Assembly: GCA_001899635.1 (NCBI GenBank) | Contig: MKVQ01000018.1 | Coordinates: forward strand, 93,369-157,368 | Source of the DNA: Myxococcales bacterium 68-20 | Lineage (GTDB): Bacteria > Myxococcota_A > Polyangia > Polyangiales > Polyangiaceae | Length of the DNA: 64,000 nt | Direction: 5' to 3' | Shown here: positions 42,244 through 51,751 of the stretch, piece by piece | Numbering within the stretch: the first letter of the stretch is position 1 | Layout of the letters: each line of letters opens with the position of its first letter | Notes under the pieces: generated by a model | The model's database searches: none | Seen by the model: only the letters and a program-made list of their open reading frames with translations | Told to the model about the DNA's origin: nothing | Program-made: the position numbers and the translations under genes

Positions 42244-43458
42244 TTACCAGGTCTGGGACGAGGGGACGAGCGCGGGGCCCGGGCGACCGAGCAAGTAGCC
42301 CTGCAAGTAGTCGCAGCCGAGGTCGATGATCGTCGCGAGCTCCGGCATAGTCTCGATGCCCTCGGCGACGACCTTCATGTCGAGCTCGCGACAGAGGCGC
42401 GTCATCGACTCGACGACGTGCTTCTTCACCGTCGACGCCTCGATTCCACGGATGAGGGTCATGTCGAGCTTCACGACCTCGGGCTCGAACGTGGCGAAGC
42501 TGGTGAGCCCTGCGTAACCCGCACCGAGATCGTCGATGGCGAGCTTGAAGCCACGGCGGCGCAGCTCGGCGCTGCGGTGCTTCGTTTCGGTCACGTCGTC
42601 GAGCGCGGCGCGCTCCGTGATCTCGAGGACGACGTGATCCGCGATCTTCGTCATCGGTGCGTGCCGGTCGTAGAGGTTGCTGTCGAGCAGATCCGCCGGA
42701 TGGAGATTGACGAAGAGGATCATCCCGTCGTCCGGTGGGCGGAACGTCGTCGCCGCGAGCTCACGGACGCGACGGCCGACCTCCTGGAGCCGACCGAGCC
42801 GCTCGGCTGCTTCGAGGAGGGCGCCCGGGTTGGGCATCGACACCTCTTTCGTTCGCATCAGCGCCTCGAAGCCCATCGTCTTGCGCGCGCGGCGATCGAC
42901 GATCGGCTGGAACACGAGCGACAAGCTGTCGAGCGCGCGGTCGACGCATGTGTGGAGCCCCGCACGATCGCCGGCGAGCGGTGAGCCTCCGACTCCGGCG
43001 GCGACGGCCTCGCGCTTGGTCCGCGCGATACGCGCGAGCTTGGCGGCGCGCAGGAGTGTGCCGCGGAGCACGTCGTGGGCGAACGGCTTCTGGATGTACG
43101 TCAGCGCACCAAGCTCGAGCGCGGCGATCGCGGTCTCGACGCTCGGCTGGCCGGTCATGAGCACGACCGGAACGTCGAGGTCGTACGTACGAACGAGCCG
43201 AAGCAGATCGACGCCCGACATGCCGGGCAACCCGATGTCGCTGAGGACGCCGTCGAAGGTCTCCATCACGAGCAGGTCCGCGGCCGCGGAGCCGTCTGCC
43301 ACCGCCGTGATCTCGAACGTCTCGCTCAGGTTCCGTACGAGGGCATCGCGTAGGCCGTCTTCGTCCTCGACGAGGAGGAGGCGCGGCCGTCCGCTTTCGG
43401 TGGGCGTGTTGCGCCGGACCGCGAGCTCTCGTGTCGGCTTGTTCATCATCGGAGCCAT
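42244..43458 (-). CDS. Receiver-EAL protein, predicted cyclic-di-GMP phosphodiesterase
   Basis: The 404-residue protein has a receiver domain (residues 22-140, Asp in VLSDIGLPG, Lys in YIQKPF) and an EAL domain (from about 160). EAL residues for catalysis are kept: E in FEALMRT, N in FVNLHPADL, E in EITERAA, DD in AIDDLGAGYA, K in VKLDMTL, E in VAEGIE and QGY in DYLQGYLLGRP. DDFG loop is DDLG. It should hydrolyse c-di-GMP under phosphorylation control. PilZ genes lie adjacent and at 48957, giving a c-di-GMP theme. The start is ATG 43458; sequence upstream is not domain-like. Confidence 0.88.
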   Translation of the reverse strand: MAPMMNKPTRELAVRRNTPTESGRPRLLLVEDEDGLRDALVRNLSETFEITAVADGSAAADLLVMETFDGVLSDIGLPGMSGVDLLRLVRTYDLDVPVVLMTGQPSVETAIAALELGALTYIQKPFAHDVLRGTLLRAAKLARIARTKREAVAAGVGGSPLAGDRAGLHTCVDRALDSLSLVFQPIVDRRARKTMGFEALMRTKEVSMPNPGALLEAAERLGRLQEVGRRVRELAATTFRPPDDGMILFVNLHPADLLDSNLYDRHAPMTKIADHVVLEITERAALDDVTETKHRSAELRRRGFKLAIDDLGAGYAGLTSFATFEPEVVKLDMTLIRGIEASTVKKHVVESMTRLCRELDMKVVAEGIETMPELATIIDLGCDYLQGYLLGRPGPALVPSSQTW

Positions 43459-43569
43459 GTCATCGGACCAGTGTGCGTTGTCTGCGTCAACGTGGGAGAC
43501 CGCGGAACCGTGGAAAACCTGAACGGCGGGGGACTTAACGGACTGTGCCTCGCGACGTTCATCGAAAAC

Positions 43570-43911
43570 ATGGATTCGTCCGAACGCCGACGCGACATCC
43601 GTGCGCATGCCTCTCCGACCGCCCACATCCTCCGCATCGGCTCCGTCGAGCGGGTCGAGATCGTCAACGCGAGCTACCGCGGGCTGTTCATCCGGACGCC
43701 CACCCCCACGCCTCTCAACCAGCTCCTCCGGATCCGCATCCTGCTCCCGACGAAGACCGTCGACATCAACTGCGTGCCCGTCCGGGTGATCGTGGAGGGC
43801 AACGGCCGCGCGGGGATCGGTGTGCGCTTCTTCGCGCTCGACGGCGAGGACAAGCGGCACTGGGAGTCGTACATCAAGAGCCTCCTCGCCCCCCGTCGGA
43901 TGGTGGCGTGA
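43570..43911 (+). CDS. PilZ-domain protein (c-di-GMP receptor type)
   Basis: The 113-residue protein matches a minimal PilZ domain with RRRDIRAH (arginine-binding RxxxR motif) near the N-terminus and NASYRGLFIRT (the [D/N]xSxxG motif). Both c-di-GMP-binding motifs are present. It resembles the myxobacterial TIGR02266-type PilZ group. The ATG at 43570 is selected because it begins five residues before the R motif; longer starts would enter the divergent gene's leader. It is divergent from the EAL phosphodiesterase and upstream of the sigma-28-like gene. Confidence 0.82.
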   Translation: MDSSERRRDIRAHASPTAHILRIGSVERVEIVNASYRGLFIRTPTPTPLNQLLRIRILLPTKTVDINCVPVRVIVEGNGRAGIGVRFFALDGEDKRHWESYIKSLLAPRRMVA

Positions 43912-44059
43912 TGGTGGCGTCCGTACGCGCGTCGGCCTGGCGCCACCCCGCTGACGCTCGCCACGCCTTTGATGCTGAGCGCCAGATTGGTGACGCTGCT
44001 GGTTGTGTCCCTAACAAGGAAAAACACGAATTTGGCGATGCGTGCTCGGCCTGAGGCGG

Positions 44060-44074
44060 TGGCACGGCGGGTGC
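44060..44074 (+). promoter_or_regulatory. Sigma-54 (-24/-12) promoter upstream of the sigma-28-like gene
   Basis: TGGCACGGCGGGTGC matches TGGCACGN4TTGC at all but one fixed position. Transcription would begin near 44086, two bases before the ATG at 44088, so the message would be leaderless from that start, or use the ATG at 44142 with a ~55-base leader. A sigma-54 activator gene is third downstream. Confidence 0.6.
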
Positions 44075-44087
44075 TCGAGCACTCGAC

Positions 44088-44747
44088 ATGGAAACGCAGC
44101 CAGCCTCGTTCTCGGTCTCGAACAGCGACTTCGCCTCTCACATGCATCTCGTCCTCGGCATCGTTGCCGACTTCATGCGGCGGGTTCCGCGCAGCGTTCA
44201 GCGCGAGGACCTCGTGGCCGCAGGTTCCATGGGCCTGCTCCAGGCGCTCCGCTCGCAGAAGCACACGTGCCCGGAGATGCTCACCGCGTATGCGCGGATC
44301 CGCATCCGCGGCGCCGTCATCGACGAGCTCCGCCGTCACGACTGGTCCCCCCGGCGCCGGCGGACGTCCGGTCCGAGCGCCGTGACCAAGAGCCCGTCGC
44401 TCGTGCCGGCACCGGGCATGCCGGCGGCTGAAGAGAAGAGCGGCGTCGTCGTGATCGGCTTCGACGACCTGCCGCCGACGCACTCGCTCCGTGAGGAGGG
44501 GCCGTCGCCGCTCGAGCAGGTCGAGTTCCGGCGCTCGAGTGTGGAGGTGCGCCGCGCCGTCGACATGCTCCCGCCGCGTGAGCGCACCATCGTTCGCATG
44601 CGCTTCTTCGACGACGTGTCGAGCAAGGCCATTGCGTCGACGCTTGGATTGAGTGAAGCTCGAGTGTCGCAATTGCTGGCACGCGCGACAACGCAGCTCA
44701 AGCAGCTCCTCGCCGAGCAGCCGGATGAGTTGACTCTCGCTGCGTAG
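44088..44747 (+). CDS. FliA/WhiG-like (sigma-28-type) RNA polymerase sigma factor
   Basis: The 219-residue protein has sigma region 2 (residues 20-85; LVAAGSMGLLQAL, AYARIRIRGAVIDELRRHDW, a helix typical of FliA/WhiG) and region 4 (LPPRERTIVRMRFFDDVSSKAIASTLGLSEARVSQLL). Region 3, normally folded between them, is replaced by a Pro/Ser-rich linker of about 50 residues. Group-3 sigma factors direct flagellar, motility or sporulation genes. A sigma-54-type promoter lies directly upstream and a sigma-54 activator 17 bases downstream. In many flagellar systems FliA is under sigma-54 control, which fits, but no chemotaxis or filament gene is present in this window. Confidence 0.82.
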   Translation: METQPASFSVSNSDFASHMHLVLGIVADFMRRVPRSVQREDLVAAGSMGLLQALRSQKHTCPEMLTAYARIRIRGAVIDELRRHDWSPRRRRTSGPSAVTKSPSLVPAPGMPAAEEKSGVVVIGFDDLPPTHSLREEGPSPLEQVEFRRSSVEVRRAVDMLPPRERTIVRMRFFDDVSSKAIASTLGLSEARVSQLLARATTQLKQLLAEQPDELTLAA

Positions 44748-44764
44748 TGTAGAGGAGTGGATTG

Positions 44765-46339
44765 ATGGAGCCGGGGGCGGCGATCAATGCGGAGCGACCT
44801 CCACTGCGCCCTGACGGCGACGCACCGATTCGTGTCCTCGTCGTCGACGACGAGGTCGGTGTCCGCAACGCGATAGCGCGTGTCCTCCGCAACGCGGGGA
44901 TGATCGCGTCGGCCGTGGAGAGCGGCGCCGGAGCGCTCGAGCTTCTCGAGCGGGAGCCGATCGACGTGGCGCTCCTCGATGTCCGCATGCCCAGCATGAC
45001 GGGCCCGCAGCTCTTGTCGCGGATGAAGGCGGCGCGCTTTCCGGCCGAGGTCATCATGATGACCGCGTTCGCAGACATCGCGACGACGGTGAGCGCGGTC
45101 AAGGAGGGCGCCTATGGGTTCCTCACGAAGCCGTTCGTCGCGAACGAGTCGATCGTCATCGAGGTCCTCAATGCCGGCGCCCACAAGCGGCTGCGCGAGC
45201 GCACGGAGCGGCTCCAGCGCGAGCTAGCCGATCTGCGTCCGGGCGAGATGGTCGGTGCCTGTCCGCAGATGCGGGAGGTCAATCGCATCATCTCCGGCGT
45301 CGCGAAGGCGGACTCGACGATCCTCGTGCTCGGCGAGAGCGGCACGGGTAAGGAGCTCGTGGCGCGCGAGATCCATCAGCGATCGCGACGCGCAGGCAAG
45401 CCGCTCGTCGCGGTCAACTGCGCAGCGATCCCGCAGGAGCTGGTCGAGAGCGAGCTCTTCGGGCACACCCGCGGTGCCTTCACGACGGCGCTCACCGCAC
45501 GCGCAGGTCTCTTCGAGGCGGCCAACGGCGGCACGCTCTTCCTGGACGAGATCGGCGATCTGCCGACGAGCGCGCAGGTGAAGCTGCTCCGGACGCTCGA
45601 GTCCGGCGAGGTGAAACCGGTCGGAAGCGACTCGGTCAAGCACGTCGACGTGCGCGTCATCGCGGCAACGAACGCGAACCTCAGGGCGGCCATCGCGGCC
45701 GGCTTGTTCCGTCAGGATCTCTTCTATCGGCTCAACGTCATCGCCGTGCACCTGCCGCCGCTCCGCGAGCGCGAAGACGACGTGCTCCGGCTGGCGCAGC
45801 ACTTCCTCCAGAAGTGCGCCGAGCACGCCGGACGGCCTGTGCCGCGGCTCGGGCCCGACGCAGCGCTCTGTCTCACGCGCTACGACTGGCCGGGGAACGT
45901 GCGCGAGCTCGAGCACGCGATCGAGCGCGCGCTCGTGCTGCACGAGGGTGACGTGATCAGCGCATCGTCGCTTCCGCCCGAGATCGCGAGCCGCGCGAAG
46001 CTGGGCCCGCCCCCTTCGGGCACGGTCCGGACGGCGGCGGCGGTGGCGGTGGCAGTGGCGGCGGCGGGCGCGACGGCGACTCCGTCCGCGTCGTCCGGCT
46101 CGGTGCCGTCGATCGAAGAGGCGGTCGAGGCGCTCGCGCTTCACGAGCTCGCCTACGCCGACGCGAAGAAGCGCGTCCTCTCCGAGTTCACGGAGGCATA
46201 CGTCGCGGCGCTCTTGAGGACGACCGGCGGGAACATGTCCGAAGCGGCGCGTCGCTCCGGCCTCGATCGATCGAACTTCCGGCGTCTCGTTCGCGCCAAG
46301 ACATCTTCGTCGTCCTCTGCGGGCGGCGAAGGCGACTGA
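44765..46339 (+). CDS. NtrC-family sigma-54 response regulator with altered GAFTTA loop
   Basis: The 524-residue protein has a receiver (residues 21-140; Asp in VALLDVRMPS, Lys in FLTKPF), AAA+ with Walker A GESGTGKE and Walker B GTLFLDEIGDL, and a Fis-type C-terminal HTH (NMSEAARRSGLDRSNFRR). The sigma-54-binding loop reads GAFTTA instead of GAFTGA (residues about 237-242; codon ACG for the fifth residue). This loop contacts sigma-54, so activation may be weaker or the protein may act otherwise. An Ala/Val-rich linker precedes the HTH. ATG 44765 follows GAGGAG at 44752-44757. It is 17 bases from the sigma-28-like gene and probably co-transcribed. Confidence 0.87.
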   Translation: MEPGAAINAERPPLRPDGDAPIRVLVVDDEVGVRNAIARVLRNAGMIASAVESGAGALELLEREPIDVALLDVRMPSMTGPQLLSRMKAARFPAEVIMMTAFADIATTVSAVKEGAYGFLTKPFVANESIVIEVLNAGAHKRLRERTERLQRELADLRPGEMVGACPQMREVNRIISGVAKADSTILVLGESGTGKELVAREIHQRSRRAGKPLVAVNCAAIPQELVESELFGHTRGAFTTALTARAGLFEAANGGTLFLDEIGDLPTSAQVKLLRTLESGEVKPVGSDSVKHVDVRVIAATNANLRAAIAAGLFRQDLFYRLNVIAVHLPPLREREDDVLRLAQHFLQKCAEHAGRPVPRLGPDAALCLTRYDWPGNVRELEHAIERALVLHEGDVISASSLPPEIASRAKLGPPPSGTVRTAAAVAVAVAAAGATATPSASSGSVPSIEEAVEALALHELAYADAKKRVLSEFTEAYVAALLRTTGGNMSEAARRSGLDRSNFRRLVRAKTSSSSSAGGEGD

Positions 46340-46383
46340 AGAGCCGTCCGAGAACTTGGGGCTGCGCCGCAACGACCCGCGGT

Positions 46384-46443
46384 GGTCGCTTCAGCGACCG
46401 GTGGTGGTCGCCCCGACGACCGGCGGAGGTGGGCCTTCGGCCC
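46384..46443. terminator. Two terminator-like hairpins between convergent regulator genes
   Basis: GGTCGCT-TC-AGCGACC (46384-46399) and GGGCC-TTC-GGCCC (46431-46443) lie in the 203-base gap between two convergent sigma-54 activator genes. The arms are perfect, but neither has a T-tract. Confidence 0.4.
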
Positions 46444-46542
46444 GCGTGACTTGGACGATTGGGGGAGCTCGAGAGGGTGAAACCTCTCGACGAGAGGACG
46501 AGGTCCGCCGCTCGTTCATCCGAGCGGCGGACGCTCACGCGC

Positions 46543-47880
46543 TCACAGGCCGCGGCGACGAATCATCTCCACGAGCGTGGTGCGGTTCAGGCCGAGGAGC
46601 TGCGCGGCGCGATTGCGGTTGCCCGCCGTGCGCGTGAGCGCCTGGCGGATGAGGTTGTTCTGGTAGCTGTCGATCGCGTTGAACAGATCCATGCCCGACT
46701 CCGGAAGCACGCGCGGGAAGCGCGGATCGGAGCCGCGACGCACGGCGCCGGCCGCGGTGTTGTCGGAGGCGATCGCTCCCGCGGGAGACGGAGACGCGGG
46801 CACCGGGGCGTTGAAGATCGGCGCAGCAGCGGCCGGAGCGATCGCCGCCTCCACGAGCGGCGGTGGGTTCACGGCCGGGAGGAACTGGGTCTGCGGTGCC
46901 GGCGAGCCGTTGAGCGGGAGGAGCGCACGGAGCTCGCGATGCACGTCGATCGGACTCGGCGTCGCGGCGGCATTCGCCACCTCCGCCGTCGAGGCCTCCG
47001 CCTCCATCGGCGGCGGCGTGCGCTTCTGGAGCGAACGGGCGACGCGACCGAACACGTCCTCGGCCTCGACGTACGGGCCGCGGGCGAGGAGAGTACCGCG
47101 CTCGATCGCGTTCTCGAGCGCACGCACGTTGCCCGGCCACGGGTAGGCCTCGATCGCGGCGACGGCCTCATCGGAGAGCCCGCGCAGATCGTCGCGGCCG
47201 GATCGCTCCGCGAACACGCGGCAGAAGTGCCGTGCAAGGAGCCCGAGATCGCCCACGCGCTCGCGGAGCGCCGGGAGCTCGACGTGAATCACGTTCAGTC
47301 GGTAGTAGAGGTCCTCGCGGAAGCGGCCCGCCTTCACCTCGGCCTCGAGGTCGCGGTTCGTCGCGGCGACGATGCGGACGTCGCACTTCGTCGCGCGGGT
47401 CTCTCCGAGGGGCGTGTACTCGCGCTGCTGGAGCAGGCGGAGGAGCTTCACCTGCACCGCGAGAGGCAGCTCGCCGACCTCGTCGAGGAAGAGCGTCCCG
47501 CCTTCGGCAGCAGCGACGAGACCACGACGGGATCCCTGCGCGCCCGTGAAGGCGCCCTTCGCATGGCCGAAGAGCTCGCTCTCGACGAGCTCGTTCGGGA
47601 TCGCGCCGCAGTTGATCGTGATGAGGGGCGCGTTCCGGCGAGTGCTCGCGTCGTGCAACGCGGCGACGACGAGCTCCTTACCGGTTCCGCTCTCGCCGGT
47701 GACGAGCACCGTGCAAGTCGAGCGCGCGACGCGGTCGATCGTATCGAGCACCTGCGCGAGCCGGGGATCCTGGCTGATGATCTTCCCGCGGCTGGTAGGA
47801 CGAAGTGTGTGAAGGTTGCGCCGGGGCTGATGCTCGAGGGAGTCGACGTTGACGGACTGAGGAATCGCTGAGAGGCGCAT
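46543..47880 (-). CDS. Receiver-less sigma-54-dependent activator (FleQ/FlrA-like)
   Basis: The 445-residue protein starts with only about 35 residues before the AAA+ domain. It has Walker A GESGTGKE, an intact GAFTGA loop (109-114), and Walker B GGTLFLDEVGEL. A long Ala/Pro-rich linker (residues about 290-390) leads to a Fis-type HTH (NRNRAAQLLGLNRTTLVEMI). Without a receiver it resembles FleQ or FlrA-type activators that are regulated by c-di-GMP or by partners, which fits the neighbouring PilZ/EAL genes. It is convergent with the NtrC-like gene. Confidence 0.85.
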   Translation of the reverse strand: MRLSAIPQSVNVDSLEHQPRRNLHTLRPTSRGKIISQDPRLAQVLDTIDRVARSTCTVLVTGESGTGKELVVAALHDASTRRNAPLITINCGAIPNELVESELFGHAKGAFTGAQGSRRGLVAAAEGGTLFLDEVGELPLAVQVKLLRLLQQREYTPLGETRATKCDVRIVAATNRDLEAEVKAGRFREDLYYRLNVIHVELPALRERVGDLGLLARHFCRVFAERSGRDDLRGLSDEAVAAIEAYPWPGNVRALENAIERGTLLARGPYVEAEDVFGRVARSLQKRTPPPMEAEASTAEVANAAATPSPIDVHRELRALLPLNGSPAPQTQFLPAVNPPPLVEAAIAPAAAAPIFNAPVPASPSPAGAIASDNTAAGAVRRGSDPRFPRVLPESGMDLFNAIDSYQNNLIRQALTRTAGNRNRAAQLLGLNRTTLVEMIRRRGL

Positions 47881-48064
47881 GGGTAAGAGGTCTCCTCACA
47901 CTTTCGGGGGGTGACGCCCGAACGACGGGACCCCATGCAAACTCGGCGCCGTTCTCATCGTCTGCGCTGTCTTTCGGGATTCCCGCGAATTTGTCGTCCC
48001 GACGCGAGCCACTGACCCAGGGTCGATTGTGACCCCGGGTCAATTAAGACCCCAGAACATGACC

Positions 48065-48718
48065 TCACGCGCCGATGGGCGGGTAGGGAAGGGTGGAGTG
48101 ACGTCGGGGGGCCAGCGCGCTCTGCTGGAGCCCGTGGTTGCAGCCTCGCTGGCGCGCGATCCCGTCGAATGTGACGGTCTCGCACTGACGGCAGACGCAG
48201 AGCTCGGTCTCGTAGTCGCCCGGGCGGCCGAGGTAGTCGACGGCGAAGAGAGAGAGGACGCGGTCGGCGAGGCGGGGCGCTTCGCCGGTCGGCGCCCACG
48301 CAGGCTCGCGCGCCCCGTCTTCACAGCGGGTCACCGTCCCGGCGATGAGCGCACGAAGCACGAAGCTCGCAGACCCGTCCTTCGCCATGAGCGCGAGGCT
48401 GTCGAGGATCTCGGCTCGCGCGCTCTCCAGGATCCGAGCGACGAGTCGAGCGTCGATGTCACGTAGGAGCGGCACCGGCCAGACCGGCGCGTCCTTCTCC
48501 CGCGACGCATGTCGCGTGAGCGTCGCGTACGTGCCGGTGAGCCACATACCGAGCTCGGCCTTTCCCCAGTGCTTCGACTCGTCGATGAACGCCACCGCGG
48601 CCTCGCGGCAGGCCTTCGCGATGTCCGGTCCAGTCAAGCCGGTCGGGAGCGTCACGACGGTGTCGAGCGGCTCTCCTGCCTCTCCATCGAAGGGGTCGAG
48701 GTCGTTCTCCATGCCCAT
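48065..48718 (-). CDS. Hypothetical protein with Cys-rich C-terminus
   Basis: A 217-residue protein, helix-rich in the middle (AKACREAAVAFIDESKHWGKAELG, given here in part) with a probable zinc-binding Cys group near the C-terminus (CVCRQCETV...RGCNHG; C-x-C-x2-C). No signal peptide, no TM segment, no family recognised. ATG 48718 and 48712 are both in frame; upstream sequence is low-complexity. It is divergent from the PilZ gene at 48957 and 238 bases away. Confidence 0.5.
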   Translation of the reverse strand: MGMENDLDPFDGEAGEPLDTVVTLPTGLTGPDIAKACREAAVAFIDESKHWGKAELGMWLTGTYATLTRHASREKDAPVWPVPLLRDIDARLVARILESARAEILDSLALMAKDGSASFVLRALIAGTVTRCEDGAREPAWAPTGEAPRLADRVLSLFAVDYLGRPGDYETELCVCRQCETVTFDGIARQRGCNHGLQQSALAPRRHSTLPYPPIGA

Positions 48719-48956
48719 CACTGAGCAGCCGCCATACCAACTCGAAGCAGGCTTCTTTCCTCCCGAAAGGGCTGGAGAAGAGGGGATCGTGACGGTCGAG
48801 CGCGATCTTGGTGACGGTCCGAGCCACGCGAATGACGAAAGCGTCAACGGCCTGGCGAGGTCCGCCTTCAGCCATTCGACTGAAGAACGAGGGGGGGGAT
48901 GCCGTTCAACTTTGCAAGGGCGCACGAACCCGCGTCCGAGCGAGGGAGACAGGAGG

Positions 48957-49352
48957 ATGGGCGCAGCCATCAAGTTGATCGGGAAGGAAGCCACACCGCC
49001 GCGCGCGCAGATGCGGAAGACGGCGCGTGCGAACGCATACCTCTGTATCGATCTATGCAGCGAGCACAACTTCTGGACGGGACTCACGATGAATCTCTCC
49101 GAAGGTGGCGTGTTCGTGGCGACCCACGTGATCCTCCCTCCGGGCACACTCGTCGCGATCCATCTCGAGCTCCCTCGCCACAGGCCGCGCATCATGACGC
49201 TCGGTGAGGTGAGATGGAGCCGTGCGTATACCGGTGACGACGACGTACCGCCGGGGTTGGGGATCCAGTTCGTCGGTCTCGACGAGCCATCGCTGACGGC
49301 GATCCGGAGGTTCGTGACGACCATTCGCGAGCCGATGCTCTTCGAGCGCTGA
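48957..49352 (+). CDS. PilZ-domain protein
   Basis: The 131-residue protein has a PilZ beta-barrel pattern: [24 protein letters not shown] carries the NxSxxG motif, and it ends with the [11 protein letters not shown] segment typical of TIGR02266 proteins of myxobacteria. The N-terminal RxxxR motif is less clear (MRKTAR), so c-di-GMP binding is not assured. ATG 48957 directly follows AGGAGG, which is too close to act as a ribosome-binding site; GAGGGAG eight bases before the ATG is the better site. It lies 49 bases upstream of the triple-DsbA-FKBP gene in the same direction. Confidence 0.72.
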   Translation: MGAAIKLIGKEATPPRAQMRKTARANAYLCIDLCSEHNFWTGLTMNLSEGGVFVATHVILPPGTLVAIHLELPRHRPRIMTLGEVRWSRAYTGDDDVPPGLGIQFVGLDEPSLTAIRRFVTTIREPMLFER

Positions 49353-49401
49353 CCGCCCGCTAGCGTGTACACGGGGGCTGGGGCGCGCTACACCGGTCGT
49401 C

Positions 49402-51738
49402 GTGAAGCCGACCTCGTCCGTTCGCCCGCTTCTCCTTCCTCTCGCCGCGTGTTTCCTGTCGCTGCTCGCGTCGTGCGGAGCTCCGCCGACGTCGCAGGCG
49501 CCCGACAACAAGCTCGAGGTCGGCAAGGGACCGGCGAATGGTCCCGTCACGCTTGCGCACGCGTCCGAAGACGACGCGATCATCCCGATCTCGAGCGACG
49601 ACGCCGTTCGCGGCAGCCGGCTGGCGTACGTCACGATCGTCGTCTTCTCCGACCTCCAGTGTCCCTTCTGCACTCGGCTCGACGCGACGTTCGATCGGCT
49701 GCGTGAGGAGTACGGCGACGAGAAGCTGCGCATCGTCTTCAAGCACAACCCGCTGTCGTTCCACCAGCACGCGCGCCTCGCCGCCGAAGCCGGCCAGGGA
49801 GTGCTCGCGCTCGCCGGTCCGGAGGCGTTCTGGCGCTACCAATCGCTGGCGTTCCGCCGGCAGGCCGTGATGTCGCCGGAGGCGATCCGCGCATGGGCCG
49901 TGGAGGTGGGCGCCGACGAGCGCGCGCTCGAGGACGGCCTCCAGAAGAAGCGGTGGGCGCAGAAGATCGACTACGACCTCAGCGTCGCCGACCGGCTCGG
50001 TGTGCGGGGCACGCCGCATTCGTTCGTCAACGGCGTGGTCCTCTCGGGCGCGCAGCCGTACGAGCGGTTCAAGGAGGTCATCGACGCCGAGCTCGAGAAG
50101 GCGAAGTCGCTCGTCGAGCGCGGCCTCGAACGCGACAAGGTCTACGCGCGCCTCGCCGCCGCCAACTTCGAGCAGGCGAAGGGCGACAAGGACGACGACG
50201 ACGAGGACGACAAGGAGGCTGCCGAGGCCAAGGTCCTCTACAAGATCCCGGTCGGGACGGGGCCCACGCGCGGACCGGCGACCGCGCAGGTGACGATCAT
50301 CGAGTTTTCGGACTTCCAGTGTCCGTTCTGTAAGCGTGGAGAGGAGACGCTCGCGCGCGTCCGGCGCGAGTACGGCGACAAGGTCCGCATCGTCTGGCGT
50401 GACATGCCGCTCTCGTTTCATCCCCGCGCCGAGCCCGCGGCGCAGCTCGCGCGCGCCGCTCGCGCGCAGAAGGGGGACGCAGGCTTCTGGACGGTCCACG
50501 AGCTCATCTTCGCGAGCCAGCCCAAGCTCGACGACGCCGACCTCGAGCGCATCGCGCGCGAGGCCAAGCTCGACGTGAAGAAGGCGATGGCCGCGGTGAC
50601 GGCGAAGTCGTTCAAGAAGGACATCGACGCCGACATGGCCGTCGGCGAGGACTTCGCGGCGTCGGGCACCCCGCACTTCTTCATCAACGGCCGTCGCCTC
50701 GTCGGCGCAAAGCCGTTCGAGAGCTTCAAGGCGATCATCGACGAGGAGATCGCGAAGGCCGACGCGCTGCTGCAGCAGGGAACGAAGCCGGCGGCCCTCT
50801 ACGACACGCTGACCAAGGACGGAAAGGGCCCTGCCGAGCCCGAGCGAAAGGCGATCGCCCCTGCGCCCGCCAACGCTCCGTTCAAGGGTACGGCGAACGC
50901 GAAGGTCGTCATCCACGAGGTGAGCGACTTCCAGTGTCCGTTCTGCAAGCGCGTCGAGGGCACGCTCGACGAGCTGCTCAAGGCGTACCCGGGGAAGATC
51001 AAGATCGTGTGGCGCGACAGGCCGCTGCCGATGCACGCCGACGCTCCGCTGGCAGCCGAGGCCGCGCGCGAGGCGCACGCGCAGAAGGGCAACGAAGGCT
51101 TCGCGAAGATGTCGAAGCTGCTCTTCGACAACCAGCAGGCGCTCAAGCGCGATGATCTCGATGGCTACGCGCGTTCGATCGGCCTCGACATGGCGCGCTT
51201 CGCGCGCGCGCTCGACACGCGCGTGCACAAGGCGGCGGTCGACGCCGACTCGAAGGCGGCGGTCGACGCCGGCGCCGGCGGTACCCCGGCGTTCTTCATC
51301 GGTCCGTACTTCCTCTCGGGCGCGCAGCCGCTCGCCAAGTTCAAGAAGCTCGTCGATCGCGCGCTGCAGGAGCCCGCCGGCAAGGTCGCGGAGACGCCGA
51401 CGTCGGCCGCAGCGACGACGCTCGGCATCAAGGACGTGGTCGTCGGCTCCGGCCCCGTGGTGAAGGCTGGAGACAAGGTGAAGGTTCACTACGTGGGAAC
51501 ACTCACCGACGGTAAGGAGTTCGATCAGTCGAAGAAGCGAGGCCAGCCGTTCTCGTTCGAGGTCGGCCGGGGCATGGTCATCAAGGGATGGGACCAGGGC
51601 CTCATCGGGATGAAGGTCGGCGGAAAACGAAAGCTGACCATCCCGGCCGATCTCGCCTACGGTGACCGCGGTGTTCCTGGAGCGATTCCTCCCAAGTCCA
51701 CGCTGCTCTTCGACATCGAGCTCCTCGCGATCGAGTGA
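49402..51738 (+). CDS. Lipoprotein with three DsbA-like domains fused to an FKBP prolyl isomerase
   Basis: The 778-residue protein starts with a lipobox LLASC (Cys25). Three DsbA-like domains with complete active sites follow, CPFC at 87-90, 307-310 and 512-515, each with a cis-Pro loop (RGTPHSF, SGTPHFF, GGTPAFF). A C-terminal FKBP-type prolyl isomerase (residues about 672-778) contains [37 protein letters not shown] (partial) and [19 protein letters not shown]. It would catalyse disulfide exchange and proline isomerisation in the periplasm from a lipid anchor. A paralogue lacking the FKBP domain lies at 26828. GTG start; the FKBP part matches single-domain FKBP length (about 110). Confidence 0.9.
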   Translation: MKPTSSVRPLLLPLAACFLSLLASCGAPPTSQAPDNKLEVGKGPANGPVTLAHASEDDAIIPISSDDAVRGSRLAYVTIVVFSDLQCPFCTRLDATFDRLREEYGDEKLRIVFKHNPLSFHQHARLAAEAGQGVLALAGPEAFWRYQSLAFRRQAVMSPEAIRAWAVEVGADERALEDGLQKKRWAQKIDYDLSVADRLGVRGTPHSFVNGVVLSGAQPYERFKEVIDAELEKAKSLVERGLERDKVYARLAAANFEQAKGDKDDDDEDDKEAAEAKVLYKIPVGTGPTRGPATAQVTIIEFSDFQCPFCKRGEETLARVRREYGDKVRIVWRDMPLSFHPRAEPAAQLARAARAQKGDAGFWTVHELIFASQPKLDDADLERIAREAKLDVKKAMAAVTAKSFKKDIDADMAVGEDFAASGTPHFFINGRRLVGAKPFESFKAIIDEEIAKADALLQQGTKPAALYDTLTKDGKGPAEPERKAIAPAPANAPFKGTANAKVVIHEVSDFQCPFCKRVEGTLDELLKAYPGKIKIVWRDRPLPMHADAPLAAEAAREAHAQKGNEGFAKMSKLLFDNQQALKRDDLDGYARSIGLDMARFARALDTRVHKAAVDADSKAAVDAGAGGTPAFFIGPYFLSGAQPLAKFKKLVDRALQEPAGKVAETPTSAAATTLGIKDVVVGSGPVVKAGDKVKVHYVGTLTDGKEFDQSKKRGQPFSFEVGRGMVIKGWDQGLIGMKVGGKRKLTIPADLAYGDRGVPGAIPPKSTLLFDIELLAIE

Positions 51739-51751
51739 GAAGGTGTCAGGG

